DNA of 64,000 nucleotides from Limnomonas spitsbergensis (taxonomy: Eukaryota > Chlorophyta > Chlorophyceae > Chlamydomonadales). Below, in pieces: positions 10,763-22,754 of the stretch. The position numbers and the translations under genes are program-made. Where the stretch lies: assembly GCA_037349105.1 (NCBI GenBank), contig JAYJMM010000094.1, positions 2,294,001-2,358,000 on the forward strand, read 5' to 3'. The stretch's first letter is position 1. Each line of letters begins with the position of its first letter. The notes below the pieces were generated by a model. That model was not told where the DNA came from and searched no databases. It was given only the letters and a program-made list of their open reading frames with translations.

Positions 10763-12871
10763 ATGTGCGCCCCTATGCCATTAGCTAGACAGCAGAAGGG
10801 ACGGCGCAGTTATTCTAGCATGGTCCTTCGTTTTTCGGAAGGGATGGTTCAGTACTTTTCCCCTCTGAAGCGGCAAAACTTTCTCGCTGTGCTCGTAGCA
10901 CATGGTTATACCTTCAACAATGTATGACAAACACTGCGGCCTCGCTCGCTCACAATCAGCACTTGATCTTAACAGGTGATCAAGGTTTAGGGTTTAGGGT
11001 TAACAGTTGATCAAGTTTTTTTGAACCTATTTACTAGTAAAGAGTTTTTCACCCACTGTGTTAGGGTTTTTAGATCCTCCCAGAGGGGTTTTTAAGAGGA
11101 TGAGAAGGGTTTTTTTACCCCTCATCAGCTGTGTGTAGCCGGAGAGAGGCTGGCCAATATCAGTCCACATTGTTGTATAATATTATTATATTGATTGCTG
11201 TGGGTGTCTATTTATGAAAGTCCAGTTCTGTACATACAAATCTTTTACAAATTGCGATATGTATTTTATTCTCCTATTTCTCCTACACAAGAAGAACACA
11301 ACAAGTTGTTTTATTAGAAATCGTATCCGCTTGCTGCTTTTCCCTTGCTTGTTAATAAAGCCTGCTGCCTGCTAAGGTTGAAGTGGATAGTTTTAGAGTA
11401 TCTGTCAAGATGTCGCCCTCGTGATGTTTCCTTTTGAAGTTGCCTTGTAATGCTTCCTGTCAATCCACTAAGGACCGCATTTGTCCCACGGCAAGCCAGT
11501 CCAGGGCCATCTCGTATTCGTATGATAGAGCCCTTTGTCCATCGTTTTAAGCCTCTAGACCAAGAACTAGACATCGATGTATCTGGCTTTGTCCCTATTT
11601 TTGCCGCAATAGTTTGTAATTTGTTTCCAAGCTCCAATTGACACTCTGAAAACATGGCAGTCTGCTAGCGATGATCAGAGCAGGAGGACAGAACCTGTCA
11701 AGGTCTCCCAGGAACAACCTGCCTTTGAACAAGGCAGTACAGCCAAAGAAGATTATACAATTACAGTTATGTTCCCAATGCAGACATCGGTGATGCTGTG
11801 TTAGAGGACTGACTATCCCTTCTGGTTAGCTGGTCTGTATTTGCTTAGTTCAGCCCCCCTGCCTCTTTCAGGATGCCCGTGAAGCTCTGACTAACTGACC
11901 TCTATCAGAGCGATACCAGGTACAGTATAAAAATTCTTTGAGCCACGTTTTATGTGCATGGGTTCATATCATTTCCAACGGCCTTTGAGTGGTGGCAAAT
12001 GCATGGCGCTTTGTGCATGTATTCTTGGTATTCATTCCATTGTAAGTTCCCCTGTAAGCCAGGAAATAGCAAAAAATGGTCAATCATGAACAAGAAATAT
12101 TCAACCAGAAGAGAGACAAAAAAACAAGCAGGAAGCTGCTTGTACACGAAGAGGGACGGGACTTCTGTTTCAGCAAGGAATTGCCCCCTACCCACAAAGA
12201 GGCAGCTCGCACACTAGCAGCTAAAGGGCCCTAGCTAATGAGAGGCCCTCTCGACATGAATGAAGCAAGACCACATCCAGGGCAAGCACAGCCGAAGCCA
12301 GAGATTAAGTCACGAAGGGGTGCGAAGGGTATGAGCGACCCAAAGGTTTTAATTCGAATTCACAGCATGTACAGATATACCACAACCGTCTTTTGCCTTT
12401 TGCCTTTCAAAGGCAATTTCCTCTCACAAAGTTTGTGGGATGAAATTGATTTATACATTTTTTAACGGAAAGTCAAAAAGAAGGTTTTATTAAGCCGCAG
12501 GGGCCATAAATAGTTTTTGTTAATCCACAATGCTTCTTTAACGGAAAGCTGGCGCTACGCTAGAGAGATAAGGCGTGGTAACTGTAGGGGATGGTGGGAA
12601 CACATACAGGAAGATGACAAGGATACCTGTAAAGGTGTGGGAATGTGTGGGGAACTTGTACGGTACCAGGACTCACAAGCAAAACTTCAGAATTTAATTA
12701 TGAGGTTGAACCGCATGACCCCGTGGCATGACCGTATTGATAAATTGGTACCGTATTGATCAATTGATAAACCGCATGTTATTCCGCTCGCGTTGATGAA
12801 GGCTAAACGGTGCAAAGGCAAAGGACATCGACAATATAGGGTCTAGGGTAGACTCTCTGGGAGCAACTAAA
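10763..12871. other. No supported gene; 3' flank of peptidase and unassigned sequence
   Basis: Contains a telomere-like GGTTTAGGGTTTAGGGTT at about 10985, AT-richer text, and TGTAA motifs (for example at 11447 and 11612) of the kind used as chlorophycean polyadenylation signals. A minus-strand 113-codon open frame (11314-11655) has ordinary composition but no recognised domain. I do not call it. Confidence 0.4.
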
Positions 12872-12959
12872 GGTCCAGTTCCACGCGGCTGGGCTAGTGG
12901 TCCCCAATATCCTAGTCACGATATTGGGGACCACTAGCCCAGCCCCGTGGAACTGGACC
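12872..12959. repeat. Long near-perfect hairpin (39-bp arms, 10-base loop)
   Basis: The left arm 12872-12910 begins GGTCCAGTTCCACGCGGCTG. The right arm 12921-12959 is its reverse complement except for one base (GCC CCG instead of GCC GCG). The loop is CCTAGTCACG. It could be a foldback element, a small-RNA precursor, or a recent palindromic duplication. No flanking coding region explains it. Confidence 0.9.
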
Positions 12960-13281
12960 GCAAATATGTATCACTCACTGCAAGATTCTGCATGATGAGG
13001 TTCACTTGAAGGCAGAGATGCATGTGGGTTGGGATGAGCTCTCATGCATGACGGCTGGAGGGTAAGATTTACGATATATCAGTCATGTACTGAGTGAGCC
13101 TGCCTGATAGAATAATCAACTCGTCTTATACTTTCCGATCGTCGGCAAAAACGCTATAATGTTGCAAATATAAGCCATTTCGCCTGCCCGACATTTATGC
13201 AGAGGCTTCTGCAGGATTCCGGGCCGGGCCGGGCGGGGTGTCATCGCAGTGAGTCAGTGACATCTCGGTGACATCTGCGGG

Positions 13282-13645
13282 TTACTCGTCAATCATGGAC
13301 TCCGGTTTCATGATCACTACCACAACCAGCAGCAACCGCTTCCGAATACAGGTTGACGAGACGCCCAAGCCCAGGCCTGTATAACCTTGAAGGGGAAATG
13401 ACACTGTGCCTGGCTGGTCAGCAAGTACAGGATGGAGGAGATGCAAGCTGGCAGTCGGGCTGGCTATGTTCAAGGAAACGTCGAAGATGACCTCACGATC
13501 TCTGCTCACGATGGATGGAAAATGCAGACTGGACAGTGTGAACTGGCAGTTGTTTAAGAAGTGGAGGGACATGGAGGGGTAGAATACCGGTACCAAGGAC
13601 AGGAAAGAGGTTATTCCGTTTATAATGATGTCTTCGTCGGGGAAA
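13282..13645 (-). CDS. Candidate terminal exon of an unrecognised minus-strand gene
   Basis: The acceptor CCCACGCACAG precedes an open frame of about 120 codons ending in TAA at 13282-13284. It starts FPDEDIIINGITSFLSLVPV, contains DREVIFDVSLNIASP, and ends KRLLLVVVVIMKPESMIDE. Composition is non-repetitive and the C-terminus is hydrophobic. An upstream minus-strand segment at about 14302-14390 (frame SMKLLSVSKVSRQVPATAEL, donor AAG/GTGTGC) could be a preceding exon and has donor copies further in, but its phase does not match. Family not recognised. Confidence 0.35.
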
Positions 13646-14185
13646 CTGTGCGTGGGTATACCCACGGCCACCCAGTGGGGATGCCACCCGACAACTGTGG
13701 GTTCCCCCACGTGGGTCCACCCCCCTCCCGCGTGGGTGTACGCGTGGGGTACACCATTGGGTGAACACGCGTGGGTGTCGCCACGGTGGGCGGACCCGCA
13801 TGGTCTAACCCAGATGTGTGACCCCGCATGGGTGACCGCGACGATGGAACCCCGCGTGGGTAGACCCACGCGCAACCCCGCGTGGGTATACCCAAGGGGT
13901 ACACCATTGGGAGAACACGCGTGGGTGTCGCCACGGTGGGCGGACCCGCGTGGTGTAACCCAGATGTGTCACCCCGCATGGGAGACCGCGACGATGAAAC
14001 CCCGCGTGGGCATACCCACGCGCACCCCCGCGTGGGTATACCCATGGGGTACACCATTGGGTGACCACGCGTGGGTGTCGCCACGGTGGGCGGACCCGCG
14101 TGGTGTAACCCAGATGTGTCACCCCGCATGGGAGACCGCGACGATGAAACCCCGCGTGGGCATACCCACGCGCACCCCCATGGGG
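13640..14185. repeat. 150-bp satellite, about 3.6 copies
   Basis: The period of exactly 150 bp is seen from GGGGTACACCATTGGG at 13746, 13896 and 14046. Units contain short palindromes such as CGCGTGGGCATACCCACGCG. As 150 is divisible by three, both strands stay open. The left end of the array abuts the acceptor of the candidate exon at 13645. Confidence 0.9.
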
Positions 14186-14439
14186 GATCCCTGGAAACTG
14201 CACACCCTTAACCCCTGATCCCCTGAACCCCTGAACCCTGGACACTGAACACCTGAACACTGAACCCCTGAACACCCTTAACCCATGGAAACTGCACACC
14301 TTGGCTGAGGTCAGCTCAGCGGTAGCAGGGACCTGGCGAGAGACTTTTGAGACAGAAAGGAGCTTCATGGAGCCGGATGCCGTCAAGTCAACTCAAAGCA
14401 GGGTCACATGGGGCGCCCTCCTCAGCCTCGCACCAAGGC

Positions 14440-14728
14440 AATGGCTCAAGTGATACACTTGCGTTTTGCTACATGCGCCCATGCACCCTTCCCATGTGCC
14501 CATGCACCGTTCCCCTCCACTCATGCACCCCTCACCATGCACCCTTCCCCATGGGCCCATATGATCTTCCCCTGCGCCCATGCATCCTTCATTCCTTCCC
14601 CATGCGCTCCTGCCCCCTTCACGTGCATCCATGCATTCTTCCCATTCGCCCATGCACCCGTCCCATGTGCCCACGAACATTCCCGTGCGCCCATGCTATC
14701 ATGCCATGCGCTCATGCACCCTCCCCTT
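14440..14728. repeat. Degenerate short tandem repeat (CCCATGCACC type)
   Basis: Loose 14-20 bp units related to GCCCATGCACCCTTCCCATG. Non-coding in appearance. Confidence 0.7.
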
Positions 14729-14731
14729 CAG

Positions 14732-14814
14732 GAGTGCAGAAATTCAGCTTCACCCAGAAGGACATGCCCCGACTACGAGTTGAAGTGCTTGACGAACTCT
14801 TGACTTCCTCATAG
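14732..14814 (+). other. Possible short exon, strand uncertain
   Basis: On the plus strand, acceptor CCCCTTCAG precedes a frame GVQKFSFTQKDMPRLRVEVL followed by DELLTSS and TAG. On the minus strand the same bases read EEVKSSSSTSTRSRGMSFW with donor GTGAAG. Repeats of GTGACTTCGGTC(C/G)TGCC at 14820-14915 would fit acceptor-side echo copies for the minus reading. I cannot decide between them. Confidence 0.25.
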
Positions 14815-14914
14815 ATTTCTGTCATGCCTTGTGACTTCGGTCGTGCCTGCTGCTGATTTCAGTCATGCCTAGTGACTTCGGTCCTCTCTGACTTCAGTCT
14901 TGCCTAGCAGTGAC

Positions 14915-15735
14915 ATCAAGCATGATGGAACCTGGCGATCTACGAGAGGCACATTCATAGGTGTCTTATGTTGCTGTTTTACCCATGGCCTGATTTTGAT
15001 TTACTTGCTCATAACAATCTGAATTTATCTGGTATTCTTACTTGGTCCTAAAGTAGTTACTTATAATGAACAGGTGATCATGGGTTTTTTTCTGTCTTTT
15101 GAAGAGGGCTGAATGAATGCGATGCTGTCGTTGTCCAAGCGCGCAAATTCAGAAGGAGGATATGTGTACATGTTTAGACCCGCGTGGGGCTGGTAGGGAA
15201 CGTCCGAACGGTGTGAAGGTTAGAGAAGTAAACCGGTCAACTTGGAATGGAAAGTCCAGGCATATGAATTGTCATCTTTGTTGAACAAGATTATTTTGTT
15301 ATACGCTGCCACCTACCAGCACCGGTATCACACCCATGCCCTCTCAACCGGTGCTCTCAACTTTTAGCCGTGGCGAACGTACGGTATCCAGCTCACTTCA
15401 ACTGTCTAAAAGAAGCATTCGAAAGCACATTGCTATGGTCAGCGCCTAGTGGCGACAAGTACAAGTTAAAAATCAAGGATGAGTGCAGACGTCCGCCTAG
15501 AAGCTGCAAGTCCGTGGACCGGCCGTGATGTTTACTAGTACTTACAAGGCGAGGGTAAATCGAGGTATCACGGTAGCTTGCCTTGTATCACGGTAAGGAA
15601 AAACTACCATGGTTGCTAGGATGGCTCCCCCATGCTGTATCGTAGTGACTTGGGTCCTGTCTAGTGACGTCGGTCCTGCTTGACTTTAGTCATGTCGGTG
15701 ACTTCGGTCCTGCCTGCTCAACAACGGCCTTTCCC
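14915..15735. other. No gene seen
   Basis: Intergenic or intronic text without a supported exon. A further block of TGACTTCGGTCCTGCC-like repeats occurs at 15650-15720. Confidence 0.4.
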
Positions 15736-16190
15736 ACTCGATGGTGCCTAAGGTGGGGATTCCCGCGCGTGGGGGGATACGTCGATCGTGTGTCAGCAAC
15801 GTGTGGAAATCCCCACGACGGGTCCACCGCGGTGGCGTGTCCCACTCGATGGCGCCAGGCATGCGTGGGGATTCCCGTTTGGGGGGACACTTCTCGGGTC
15901 AGCAACGTGTGTGAATCCCCACGACGGGTCCACCTCAGTGGCTTTTCCCACTCGATGGTACCCTGCGTGGGAATTCCCGTGTGGGTATGCACGGCGTGGG
16001 TCAGCAACGTGTGGGATTCCCCACGACGGGTCCACCGCAGTGGCTTTTCCCACTCGATGGTACCCTGCGTGGGAATTCCCGTGTGGGAGTGCAGTAGTGG
16101 GTTATCCCACTGGGTGGTGACAATCCCCAATGGGTAACCCCACGGCGGGTCTGCCCATTGACTGCACCCCACGCACAGTTTCCCCGACGT
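15733..16190. repeat. 102-108 bp satellite, related in opposite orientation to 13640-14185
   Basis: CCCACTCGATGG recurs at 15733, 15841, 15947 and 16049. The right end contains CCACGCACAGTTTCCCCGAC (plus strand, about 16170), the same acceptor-exon junction seen on the minus strand at 13645. The two arrays therefore appear to derive from one exon edge and to face each other. Confidence 0.8.
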
Positions 16191-16433
16191 TAACAGAAAA
16201 TGCCTGAGCAGCCAATGATGACTAAGTGGACGTATAGGTGCGGGAACGAGTAGAAAGTCGGCAGCAGGGGTTCGGCAACCACGGAGATATGTTAAATCGT
16301 TACTGGCAGTATTCTAAACAACTCGTTATGGTCTGGCGCGGGCGATGTGGAAAGACGTACACCCCACTGTACGACGCTACCGCTGTACATATCCAAGCCA
16401 CAACTGCGGCGAGCCCTGGGGCGCGTTCACATT

Positions 16434-16575
16434 GGGAGTGATCCGACAGATAAGTCTGTCACTCAAACTCTAATACCGTACGTATACCAGATTCCTTTCA
16501 ACCACATAAGAGATCGCCCAACGTCATACGCTTAGGGTACGCTTAGGGTGTAGGACAGCCAGCCCAATAATTGAT
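16434..16575. repeat. Left arm of a large inverted repeat
   Basis: Two adjoining blocks: GACAGATAAGTCTGTCACTC...ACGTATACCAGATTCC, and CATAAGAGATCGCCCAACGT...GTAGGACAGCCAGCCCAA. Reverse-complement counterparts occur at about 23390-23455 (first block) and 22040-22115 (second block). The first block contains the small palindrome GACAGATAAGTCTGTC. Confidence 0.75.
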
Positions 16576-16686
16576 GCGCCTCGCGCAGCCAGCATTAACA
16601 TACTTCGTGAGTCGATCAAGCAATTTTAGGTGGGCACCTGAGCTTACATAAAACGCCGAAGGAGTTTAGGGTTGGGAGTTAGTTTA

Positions 16687-16980
16687 GTTGGCCATCAATA
16701 GAAACCTTCGACAAGAGTTGCGTAACGTACTGCGCCACAAGGCGAATTGAGTAGCGAGAAACGAATTCATCGATGCGGAGGAACTCTTTGAAGACGCCTT
16801 AGATGCCCAAGAGTAGCTCATCCAGGAGAAGGAGGACGAGGATATTGGATTATTTGGATTACTCTTGGCAGCTGATGCCGAAATGGCCTTACACGCAACA
16901 GCAGCAGGTCTCAATCAGGCAGTTAATTACCGGCACAATGTGGATATCAGATGCCGTGAGAACGATGCATGCAGTAGCTA
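16687..16980 (+). pseudogene. Broken open frame, possibly a transposase N-terminus
   Basis: Reading from about 16687 gives AINRNLRQELRNVLRHKAN, a stop (TGA at about 16747), VARNEFIDAEELFEDALDAQE, a stop (TAG), then LIQEKEDEDIGLFGLLLADA and AGLNQAVNYRHNVDI before it enters repeats. The composition is clearly protein-like (Glu/Asp/Leu-rich helices) but two in-frame stops interrupt it. Its place just inside the inverted-repeat arm suggests it belonged to a DNA transposon. No catalytic motif is visible, so this is inference. Confidence 0.4.
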
Positions 16981-17640
16981 CCCGCATGCATGCCAATACA
17001 CCTTCCGCATGCAGTTGCTCCACGCAGGCAAGCCGGCTCCCCACTTGAATGACAACACCGCGCCTGCACGCAGAGCATCCCACTGGCACGACAGCACTCC
17101 GCAGGCATGTAGAAGCGTTCCACCGGCAGGACAGCACCCTGCCAGCATGCAAAGCACCCAGCCGGCATATCGTGCGCCCGGCCATACGGATTGCACCCTG
17201 CATGCATGCAGTTGCGCCACATGGGCAGGAAAACTCCTTGCCTACATATGGCCCCGCCAGCACGACAGTACCCTGCTTGCATGCATGCACCCCACTGGCA
17301 TGACAGCAACGGCATGCAAACAAAGGTCCCCGACATCATGACAACACCCTGCTTGCTTGCATAGCACCCTGCATGCATGCATATGGCTCCGACAGCACGA
17401 CAGTACCTGCTGGCATGCATAGTACCCCACCTGTATGACAGCACCCCGCCTGCGTACAAGGTGCCCCGACATCATGACAACACCATGCTTACTTGCACAG
17501 CATCCTGCATGCATGCATCTAGCCTTGCCGGCACGACGACACCATGCGTGCCTGCAGTAGCGCCCCACCGGCACGACCCCACTGACATGCAATGCATGCA
17601 TGTTGATGCACCTTGGCCCCACCTACCTCTGGCAGAAAGA
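16980..17640. repeat. Degenerate ~40-bp repeat (GCATGCATGC / CCCTGC type)
   Basis: Loose units such as CACGACAGTACCCTGCTTGC and GCATGCATGCACCCCACTGG. It appears to be an older, diverged relative of the following 41-bp array. Confidence 0.7.
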
Positions 17641-17689
17641 CATACAGTACACTCTATGCATGATGCCTAACTACCTATCTCACTGGCAT

Positions 17690-19110
17690 GCACTTCCTGT
17701 GCGCAACAAAACAGCCACATCCATTGGCTTGAACTACATGCACCCTTTAGCACCCTCACCCCCACAGACATGCTCCGCCTGCACATTGCGGCACCGCCGC
17801 ACCCACTGGCATGTACTGCCTGTGCGTAGTAGCACCACTGCACCCAATGGCATGTATTGCATGTGCGCAACAACACCACTGCACCCACTGCACCCACTGC
17901 ACCCACTGCACCCACTGCACCCACTGCACCCACTGCACCCACTGCACCCACATGCACTGCCAGTGTGCAGCAGCACCACTGCACCCACTGGCATGTACTG
18001 CCTGTGCGGGCAGCACCACTGCACCCAATGGCATGTACTGCCTGTGCGCAGCAGCACCACAGCACCCAATGGCATGTACTGCCTGTGCGCAACAAAACCA
18101 CTGCAACCACTAGCATGCACTGCATGTGCGCAGCAGCACCACAGCACCCAATGGCATGTACTGCCTGTGCGCAGTAGCACAACTGCACCCAATGGCATGC
18201 ACTGCCTGTGGGCAGTAGCACCACTGCACCCAATGGCATGTACTGCATGTGCGCAGTAGCACCACTGTACCCACTGGCATGTACTGCCTGTGCGCAGTAG
18301 CACCACTGCACCCAATGGCATGTACTGCCTGTGCGCAGCAGCACCACTGCACCCACTGGCATGTACTGCATGTGCGCAGCAGCACCACTGCACCCAATGA
18401 CATGTACTGCCTGTGCGCAGCAGCACCACTGCACCCATTGGCATGTTCTGCTTGTGCACAGCAGCACTACTGCACCCAATGGCATGTACTGCCTGTGCGC
18501 AGCAGCACCACTGCACCCAATGGCATGCACTGCCTGTGCGCAGCAGCACCACTGCACCCAATGGCATGTCCTGCTTGTGCGCCGCAGCTCCACTGCACCC
18601 ACTGGCATGCATGGCATGTGCGCAGCAGCACCATTGCACCCACTGGCATGCACTGCATGTGCGCAGCAGCACCACCGCACCCAATGGCATGCACTGCATG
18701 TGCGCAGCATCACCACCGCACCCACCAGCATGCATTGCCTGTGCACAGCAGCACCACTGTACCCACTGGCATGCACTGCTTGTGCGCAGCAGCACCACTG
18801 CACCCACTGGCATGCACTGCATGTGTGCTACAGTACCGCAGCACACACTGGCATGCAACACATACAAGGTGATGCATCGTCGTACCCACTGGCATGCACT
18901 GCCAACTTGCTGCTGTACCTCCGCACCCACTGGTATGCAGTCATGCCAGCACTGTTGTAGCGCTTCACCCACTAGTATGCACTGTATGCCAACACTGCTG
19001 CAGTACCGGACCCACCAGCATGCACTACATGTATGCTGAAGCATGAATGCACTCACAGACATGCACCGCCTGTATGCTGAAGCATGGCCGCAATCATTGG
19101 CATGCACTGC
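17690..19110. repeat. 41-bp minisatellite array, ~33 copies
   Basis: The unit is TACTGCCTGTGCGCAGCAGC plus ACCACTGCACCCAATGGCATG (41 bp). Since 41 leaves remainder 2 on division by three, three units give a 41-residue period and frames stay open on both strands, including a 475-codon minus-strand frame that I reject as a gene. A 9-bp sub-array (CCACTGCAC)n, about eight copies, is embedded at 17876-17950. Confidence 0.95.
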
Positions 19111-19154
19111 CCCTTCGCTGCAGTACCGCAGCACCCCCACTACCATGGATGGCA

Positions 19155-19800
19155 TGTGCAATGGAAGCCAACGAGTGACAATACCTGTTCATGTGCCTTG
19201 TGTTCTGAGTTCCGTGAATGGATACCGATAGTGGTTTATGGATGCTTAGGACAGAAGCTTCAGCCCAACAGCCACTGATGACACAACAGTGAAGGCACTG
19301 AACATTGGAAGCCAATCAGTCCCGCAGCCACTTTATCTGCCTTGTGCCATGAGTTACGTGTATGGATACTGGTAGTGGTCCATCGATGCTTACGATGGGA
19401 GCTTTAGCTTACCAGCCATGACAACGCAACAACGGTGAAGATGCACACTGGAAGCAAATCAGTCCGCATCCACTTAATCTGTCTAGTGTTATGAGTTACG
19501 CGAATGGATATTGGCAGTGGTTCATGAATGCTTAGCATAGGGGCTTCAGCCCAACAGCCATTGATGATTGACAACTCAGCAGTGATGGCGATGCACAATT
19601 GGAGGCCAAGCAGTCATGCAACCACTTCATCTAACTTATGTTATGACATCCAGGAATGGATACCAGTAGTGGTCTAGTGATGCACCTGTTACATTTTTTG
19701 TGCCAAGCTGACATTCATAACACAATAGTGATGGCACGACATACTGGAAGCCAACTAGCCCCGCAGCAACTTAATCTCGCTTGTGTTATGCAATCCGGGA
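19155..19800. repeat. ~147-bp tandem repeat, about 4.5 copies
   Basis: GGAAGCCAA(T/C)(C/A)AGT recurs at about 19164, 19306, 19451, 19601 and 19751. Other conserved parts are ATGGATAC(T/C)(G/A)GTAGTGGT and GGCTTCAGCCCAACAGCCA. Copies are 75-85% alike by eye. Confidence 0.85.
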
Positions 19801-19859
19801 ACAATGTATACCAGTAGTGGTCATTGGGAGCGAAACAGCCCCACAACTCCTGCTCAGAA

Positions 19860-21135
19860 GTCTAGCAAACTGGAACTGCAGTTCTAAAATATGTCAACAA
19901 AGGCATAGCATTGGTTTCCTGAAGGAATTTGGATATCTACAAATTGGCCTCAGCCACCGCGGCACCCGCAAAGCTGGGCCAAGAGGGCCATTGAGAGCAA
20001 AAGAGTGCCAATACACCTCCTCAGAATTAAACCAAACTGGAACAGCAGTCCTAAAATATTTCAACAAAGGCATAGCATTACTTTCTGGAGGAATTTGGAC
20101 ATCTGCAAGTTGGCGTCAGCCACCGCGGCACCTTGAAAGCGGGGGGGCCGAGAGGACCATTTAGAGCGAAAAGCCCCAAATCACCATCTCGTAATTCTTC
20201 CGAACTGGAACAGCACTCCTGATATATGTCAACAAAGGCATAGCATTGGTGTTCTGGAGGAATTTGGACACCTGCAAGTTGGCCTCAGCCATCACGGCGC
20301 CCTCAGAGCGGGGCCGAGAGGATCATGGAGGGCAAAAGAAACCTAACACCTTCTCATAATTCTTTCAAACTGGAACAGCAACCCCAAAGTATGTAAACAA
20401 AGGCATAGCACTAGTTTCTGGAGGAATTTGGACACCTGCCAGTTGGCCTCAGCCACCGCGGCGCCCTCAAAGCGGGGCCAAGAGGGCCATTGAGAGCGAA
20501 AAAGCCCCAAAACAACCTCAAAATCCACCCAAACTGGAACAGCACTCCTGATATGTATATGTCAACAAAGGCATAGCATTGATGTTCTGAATGAATTAGG
20601 ACACCTGCAAGTTGGCCTGAGCCACCGCGGCGCCCTCAAAGCGGGGCCGAGAGGGCCAATGAGTGCGAACAAATCCCAAAACACATTCTCAGAAATCAAC
20701 CAACTGGATCAGCAGTCCTAAAATATGTCAACACAAGCATAGCATTGGTGTTCTGGAGGAATTTTGACACCAGCAAGTAGGCCTCAGCTACCGTGGCAGT
20801 GTGGCACTCTTAAAGCGGGGGCCGAGAGGGCCATTGAGAGCAAAAGAGCATCCCCTAAAACACCTCCTCAGAATTTAACCAAACTGGATCAGCAGTCCTA
20901 ATATCTGTCATCTATGTCTGCCACAGTGGTTTTCTTTAGGAATTAGGACACCAGCAAGAAGCCGCAGCTACCATTGCAGCCTTTGAGGGAGGGCCGAGGG
21001 GGCCATTGAGAGCCAAACGGTCCCTTTGTACATCCTCAGATTTGAACAAAACTGGACACGCAATCTTGACCTGTGTCAACGAAGTCACAGGTGTTTGAGG
21101 GAATAAAGACACCTGAGAGTTGGTCTCAGCTACAC
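19860..21135. repeat. ~165-178 bp tandem repeat, about 8 copies
   Basis: Units contain AACTGGAACAGCA(G/C)TCCT, GGCATAGCATTGGT, GGAGGAATTTGGACACCTGC and GTTGGCCTCAGCCACCGCGG. Unit starts are near 19870, 20036, 20204, 20370, 20532, 20703, 20881 and 21051. No coding reading is consistent across copies. Confidence 0.9.
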
Positions 21136-21820
21136 ATGCAGCCACCTGCAAGGCGTTGCACATACGGGAGGGCACAATGCATGAGGACGGGGTGCTGCAA
21201 TGACTGTCAGGGCGGACACAATGCGGAAGGGTGGGGAGCTGCGACCAATGTCAGGGGGAAACACATACGTGCGGTCGTTGCGCATGAGGGCTGGGAGCTG
21301 CCACCCACAGCAGGGAGCTGTAGGGCGATGCAATTAATGACACGGCGCATGACATATGGGGGGCATTGATGAGCATCAGGGCAGTGCGCAGCAACGACAA
21401 GCACGGTGCACAAGCAGGCAAGCGCCACACATACAAGCGGGTTGCAGAGGATGCGGGTGGGCACTACGATAACCACCGGCAGGGACTTAGGTAGCTGTGC
21501 ATGGGAGCGGATTACAGAGCATGCGGGTGGGACACTGCAACCACTAGCATGGCGTTGCACACGGGCAGGCGCTTGGCATGCAAGTTGGGCACTACAGCCA
21601 ATACCAGGGCGTTGCGCCCTCGGGCGCCCGCCGGGCGGGCGCTGTGCATGAGGGTATGGCGTTGTGCATGCAGGTGGCGCTCTGCAGCCTGGTGAGGTGT
21701 TCCACATACTGGCAAGGCATGTTGCTGTGACTGTTGGGATGTTGTGCTAGTTGTGCATGCGGCCATGCACCCACCTGCAGAGTAGAGCAAGACAGCATCA
21801 ACCAGCAAGGCGTTGTGTAC
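21135..21820. repeat. ~55-65 bp degenerate tandem repeat (GGGCGTTGC type)
   Basis: Repeated GGCGTTGCACA...GGGAGG...GGGCGCTGCAA-like units. This is the fifth satellite of the mosaic and is the most diverged. Confidence 0.7.
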
Positions 21821-22039
21821 TCGCCAAGACGTCAGTCAACATTGAATCATACGAATGTTGCACTAACTCAGTCTCAGTTGCAGCGTAAATCGAAGTGACA
21901 GTTCCCTCTCTGATTCCCTCAAGGAATCCTCAGGTGCGGAATCAGGTGCGGAATCGCCTAATATTTGCGGAATGGTTTTAGTTGCTTATGCTTAATAAAT
22001 ATGAAAGGCTGGCATATATATGACATCGATCCTGAAGCA

Positions 22040-22115
22040 AGCTGCGCGAAGCGCAGCAATTCTTGGGCTGACTGTCCTATACCCTAAGCGTATGACGTTG
22101 GGCGATCTCTAATGT
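22040..22115. repeat. Right arm, inner block, of large inverted repeat
   Basis: GGGCTGACTGTCCTATACCC and GCGTATGACGTTGGGCGATC are the reverse complement of 16497-16575, with a few changes. The neighbouring GCTGCGCGAAGCGCAGC is itself a short hairpin. Confidence 0.75.
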
Positions 22116-22210
22116 GGTTGTATCACAGCGTGTAATGGTGGTTATGAGCCCCGGTTCTATGTACGATTATGGGGGGGGGCTTTATATCGGTGGGTATGAT
22201 TTTGTATGAA

Positions 22211-22484
22211 CAATGCAAGTCGAAAGCCTGAACTGCTACATATGTGGACGCCTTTGGTAGAACCTGAAAGTCAGGGTACCCGGAGCAACACTACTACAGG
22301 GAAGCTGTGCCAGCAATGACACTTTCTAGCAGCAATGACTGCATGTGGCGAGTAACATTTTGAATCACAGCTGTCATTGTCGCTGTCACTTGCCGAACGC
22401 TTGCCGCATTGCTTTAGCGATATAAAGCTATTAGCAGCGAATAGACATGCGACTGACATCGAGCCAAATCAGTATTGATCCAGT
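22211..22484 (+). repeat. ~275-bp direct duplication, copy 1
   Basis: CAATGCAAGTCGAAAGCCTG to ATCGAGCCAAATCAGTATTG. It matches 22755-23025 over its whole length at roughly 90% identity by eye. No coding reading is supported. Confidence 0.85.
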
Positions 22485-22754
22485 TGGGCGGGGTTGTTGT
22501 CCGTTCGTTTTTTTAAACGTTTTTTTATTAATCTTTGGGCGGGGTTGTCGTCCGTTTCAGGGCAGCGACTGAAGTGCGTGGGGCAAGAGAGTTAGATACC
22601 GCAACTGGCTACATGCTACATGCTACTGGCTATGATGATGTCACTTACCGACTGTTGGGATGCAGGAATTAAAGATCATATGCAAGACGAGAAGGTTCGC
22701 TAGCAGCGAACGCTTGATGCGGTCGTGATACCTCATCGTAACAGTAAGTCCGAA

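Noticed and set aside
11314..11655. 113-codon minus-strand frame
   Set aside because: No recognised domain, no splice context and no repeat family; insufficient support for a gene call.
17734..19161. A 475-codon minus-strand reading frame rich in Cys, Ala, His and Trp
   Set aside because: It is a direct translation of the 41-bp minisatellite; other frames on both strands are equally open.
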